From assembly GCA_016210825.1 (NCBI GenBank), contig JACQTM010000223.1:1-6299 (forward strand): 6,299 nt of DNA, in the 5' to 3' direction. Under the pieces are notes generated by a model, which was not told the DNA's origin, made no database searches, and saw only the letters and a list, made by a program, of their open reading frames with translations. The position numbers and the translations under genes were made by a program. The DNA comes from Hyphomicrobiales bacterium (GTDB taxonomy: Bacteria > Pseudomonadota > Alphaproteobacteria > Rhizobiales > Xanthobacteraceae). Shown piece by piece: positions 4,620 to 6,299 of this stretch (the first letter of the stretch is position 1; each line of letters starts with the position of its first letter).

Positions 4620-6299
4620 CTATTCCGCCGCCGCAACCCTGTGGATGCGCCATTGCGCGAGCAATGCCCGCAAAGCCGCGGGCTTGATCGGCTTGTGGAA
4701 TACCTCGACACCCTGCGCGCGTGCCCGTTCGCGTACATCTGGGGAGCGATCCGCGGTGATCAGGATGGCGGGCAGATCAATCCTAAACCGATGCCGGAGC
4801 GCGATGATGGCGTCGATGCCATTGCCCTCATCGAGGTGATAGTCCACCAGCAAGCCATTCGGGACAACGTGGGCATCATCGATCGCACCGAATGCCGTAG
4901 TCAAATCGGTTGACTTGAATACGCGGCATCCCCAGCCGCCCAATAGCGCTTCCATTCCGTCAAGAATCTGCCGGTCGTTATCGATGCAGAGCACGGACAT
5001 ATCTTTGAGCTGCCGCGACTCCGGATCGACGATTTCCTGTCGGGGAGCACGCGCTGCCGGTATTGTTTTCGACGCGGGAACGTCGATTGAGAATCGCGAG
5101 CCGCGGCCCAAAGCCGACTTGAAGTCGACTTTGTGATTGAGAACGCGGGCAATGCGCTCGACGATTGAAAGCCCAAGGCCAACGCCGCGCGCGACCTTGG
5201 CGCCTTCCTCGAGTCGATGGAACTCGCGGAAGATCGCGCGTTTTTTTGATTGCGGGATGCCAAGGCCGGTATCGTAAACATCGATCCGAACGCGTCCCCT
5301 GCGGCGGCGGCAGCCAACGAGGACGCGGCCGCTCTGGGTGTATTTGACCGCGTTCGAGACCAGGTTTTGCAACAGCCGCCGTAATAGACGGCGGTCGGAT
5401 ATCACCGCCTGCGTGCACGGCACGAAAATGAGATCGAGACCTTTTTCGTGGGCTAGAGGCGCAAACTCGACCTCGATCTGACGGAGCATTTCGTCCAGCC
5501 GGAACGTCGCGATTTCCGGCTTCATCGCCCCGCTATCGAGGCGCGAGATGTCGAGCAGGGCGCCGAGAATCTCCTCAACCGCCTCCAGCGAGGCATCGAC
5601 ATTCGCGGCAAGGCTCGCGGTTTCCCGGTCGCGCTGACGTTCCAGCAGCGACGTGACATAAAGGCGCGCGGCATTGAGTGGCTGCGAAATGTCGTGGCTC
5701 GCAGCGGCGAGAAATCGCGTCTTCGAGATATTCGCCTCTTCCGCATCGGCGCGCGCGCGCTCGAGGGCGGCATTGAGCCTGGTTAATTCGGTGGTGCGTT
5801 CGCGCACACGCCGTTCGAGCGATTCATTGACGCGCTCGAGTTGCTCTGCCGCCTGCACCGTGGGGGTGATGTCCGTAAATGTAGTCACGATGCCGCCGTC
5901 GGGCATCCGATTGGCGCGCACCTCGACGACAAGGCCGCGTTCGACGAAACGCTCGAGGAACGGTTCCGTGGATAGATAACGGTTAATTCGTTCGCCAATG
6001 AGTGTCTCGATCGGTCCGGATCCGAGCACGCCGCGCTCGGCATTGAAACGGAGGATCTCGTCGAGGCGAACGCCTATTCCGATCAACTCGCGCGGTAGAC
6101 TGAGAATTTCGCCGAATTGCCGGTTCCAGCAGATCAATTGCAAGTCTTTGTCGAATACGGCGATGCCTTCACTGACGTGTTCAAGCGCGTTCTGCAGTAT
6201 TTCGCGGTTGTAATGAATTGCTGCATTGGCGTCGTCGAGCAGCTTCAGCGCCGCCTTGGTCGAAACCGTCCGCTTGCGCAACAGCAAGGATAGCACGAG
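4620..6299 (-). CDS. Hybrid sensor histidine kinase, N-terminus cut by window edge
   Basis: The frame is open to the right edge, so the protein begins beyond it; 558 residues from the GTG at 6296 are numbered here. The order is: a hydrophobic/basic end of a preceding segment (1-10, SLLLRKR), PAS domain (about 35-145, ALEHVSEGIAVFDKDLQLICWN), coiled coil (146-190), HisKA with phosphoacceptor His201 (FLAAASHDISQPLNAARL), HATPase (N box NLVSNAVKYT with Asn315, G1 DTGLGIP 342-348, G2 GVGLGLSIV 371-379) and a C-terminal receiver (433-550) with Asp439/Asp441, phosphoacceptor Asp485 (LLVDYHLDE) and Lys535. All catalytic motifs are intact. This PAS/H-box type commonly follows an SLC5 transporter-like and STAC segment in CrbS-like kinases, and the STKAALKLLDDANAAIHYNREILQ lead-in fits that. 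If so, more than 500 residues lie outside. The internal receiver implies either a phosphorelay or self-modulation; no HPt domain is visible. Confidence 0.92.
   Translation of the reverse strand, partial: LVLSLLLRKRTVSTKAALKLLDDANAAIHYNREILQNALEHVSEGIAVFDKDLQLICWNRQFGEILSLPRELIGIGVRLDEILRFNAERGVLGSGPIETLIGERINRYLSTEPFLERFVERGLVVEVRANRMPDGGIVTTFTDITPTVQAAEQLERVNESLERRVRERTTELTRLNAALERARADAEEANISKTRFLAAASHDISQPLNAARLYVTSLLERQRDRETASLAANVDASLEAVEEILGALLDISRLDSGAMKPEIATFRLDEMLRQIEVEFAPLAHEKGLDLIFVPCTQAVISDRRLLRRLLQNLVSNAVKYTQSGRVLVGCRRRRGRVRIDVYDTGLGIPQSKKRAIFREFHRLEEGAKVARGVGLGLSIVERIARVLNHKVDFKSALGRGSRFSIDVPASKTIPAARAPRQEIVDPESRQLKDMSVLCIDNDRQILDGMEALLGGWGCRVFKSTDLTTAFGAIDDAHVVPNGLLVDYHLDEGNGIDAIIALRHRFRIDLPAILITADRSPDVRERARAQGVEVFHKPIKPAALRALLAQWRIHRVAAAE

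Overview
The window is GC-rich and looks like chromosomal DNA of an alphaproteobacterium, most likely a member of the Hyphomicrobiales (Bradyrhizobium/Rhodopseudomonas-like). The main reason is a stand-alone F0 operon in the order atpI-atpB-atpE-b'-b with two different b subunits and no F1 genes attached. In alphaproteobacteria the F1 genes usually form a separate operon. The genus assignment is inferred from protein style, not from a search.

Positions 59-2562 (minus strand) hold the membrane sector of the proton-translocating ATP synthase: atpI (assembly protein), atpB (a), atpE (c), the b' gene and atpF (b). All five reading frames are intact and closely spaced. A good sigma-70-type promoter (TTGACT, 17-bp spacer, TATGGT) lies about 65-95 bases upstream of atpI. 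Small hairpins sit just before the atpB start, in the 61-base gap between atpE and the b' gene, and after atpF. The Shine-Dalgarno of atpF overlaps the stop codon of the b' gene.

Positions 2563-2862 are a divergent intergenic region. To its right on the plus strand are a small exported protein of unknown function with a short coiled coil (2863-3336) and, 22 bases later, a YjbQ/UPF0047 family protein (3359-3820). The two are probably co-transcribed.

Positions 3915-6299 hold a two-component pair facing tail to tail with 27 bases between the stops: a NarL/LuxR-type response regulator on the plus strand, and on the minus strand a hybrid histidine kinase (PAS, coiled coil, HisKA, HATPase, REC) whose N-terminus lies beyond the right edge. 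The PAS/H-box style and the LuxR-type neighbour resemble the CrbS/CrbR acetate-switch systems, in which the kinase carries an SLC5 transporter-like sensor domain. That domain is not in this window, so the assignment is a hypothesis.

I found no mobile element, CRISPR array, tRNA or rRNA, and no clearly novel system. The most useful leads are the uncharacterised exported protein, the kinase/regulator pair, and the small RNA structures inside the atp operon.
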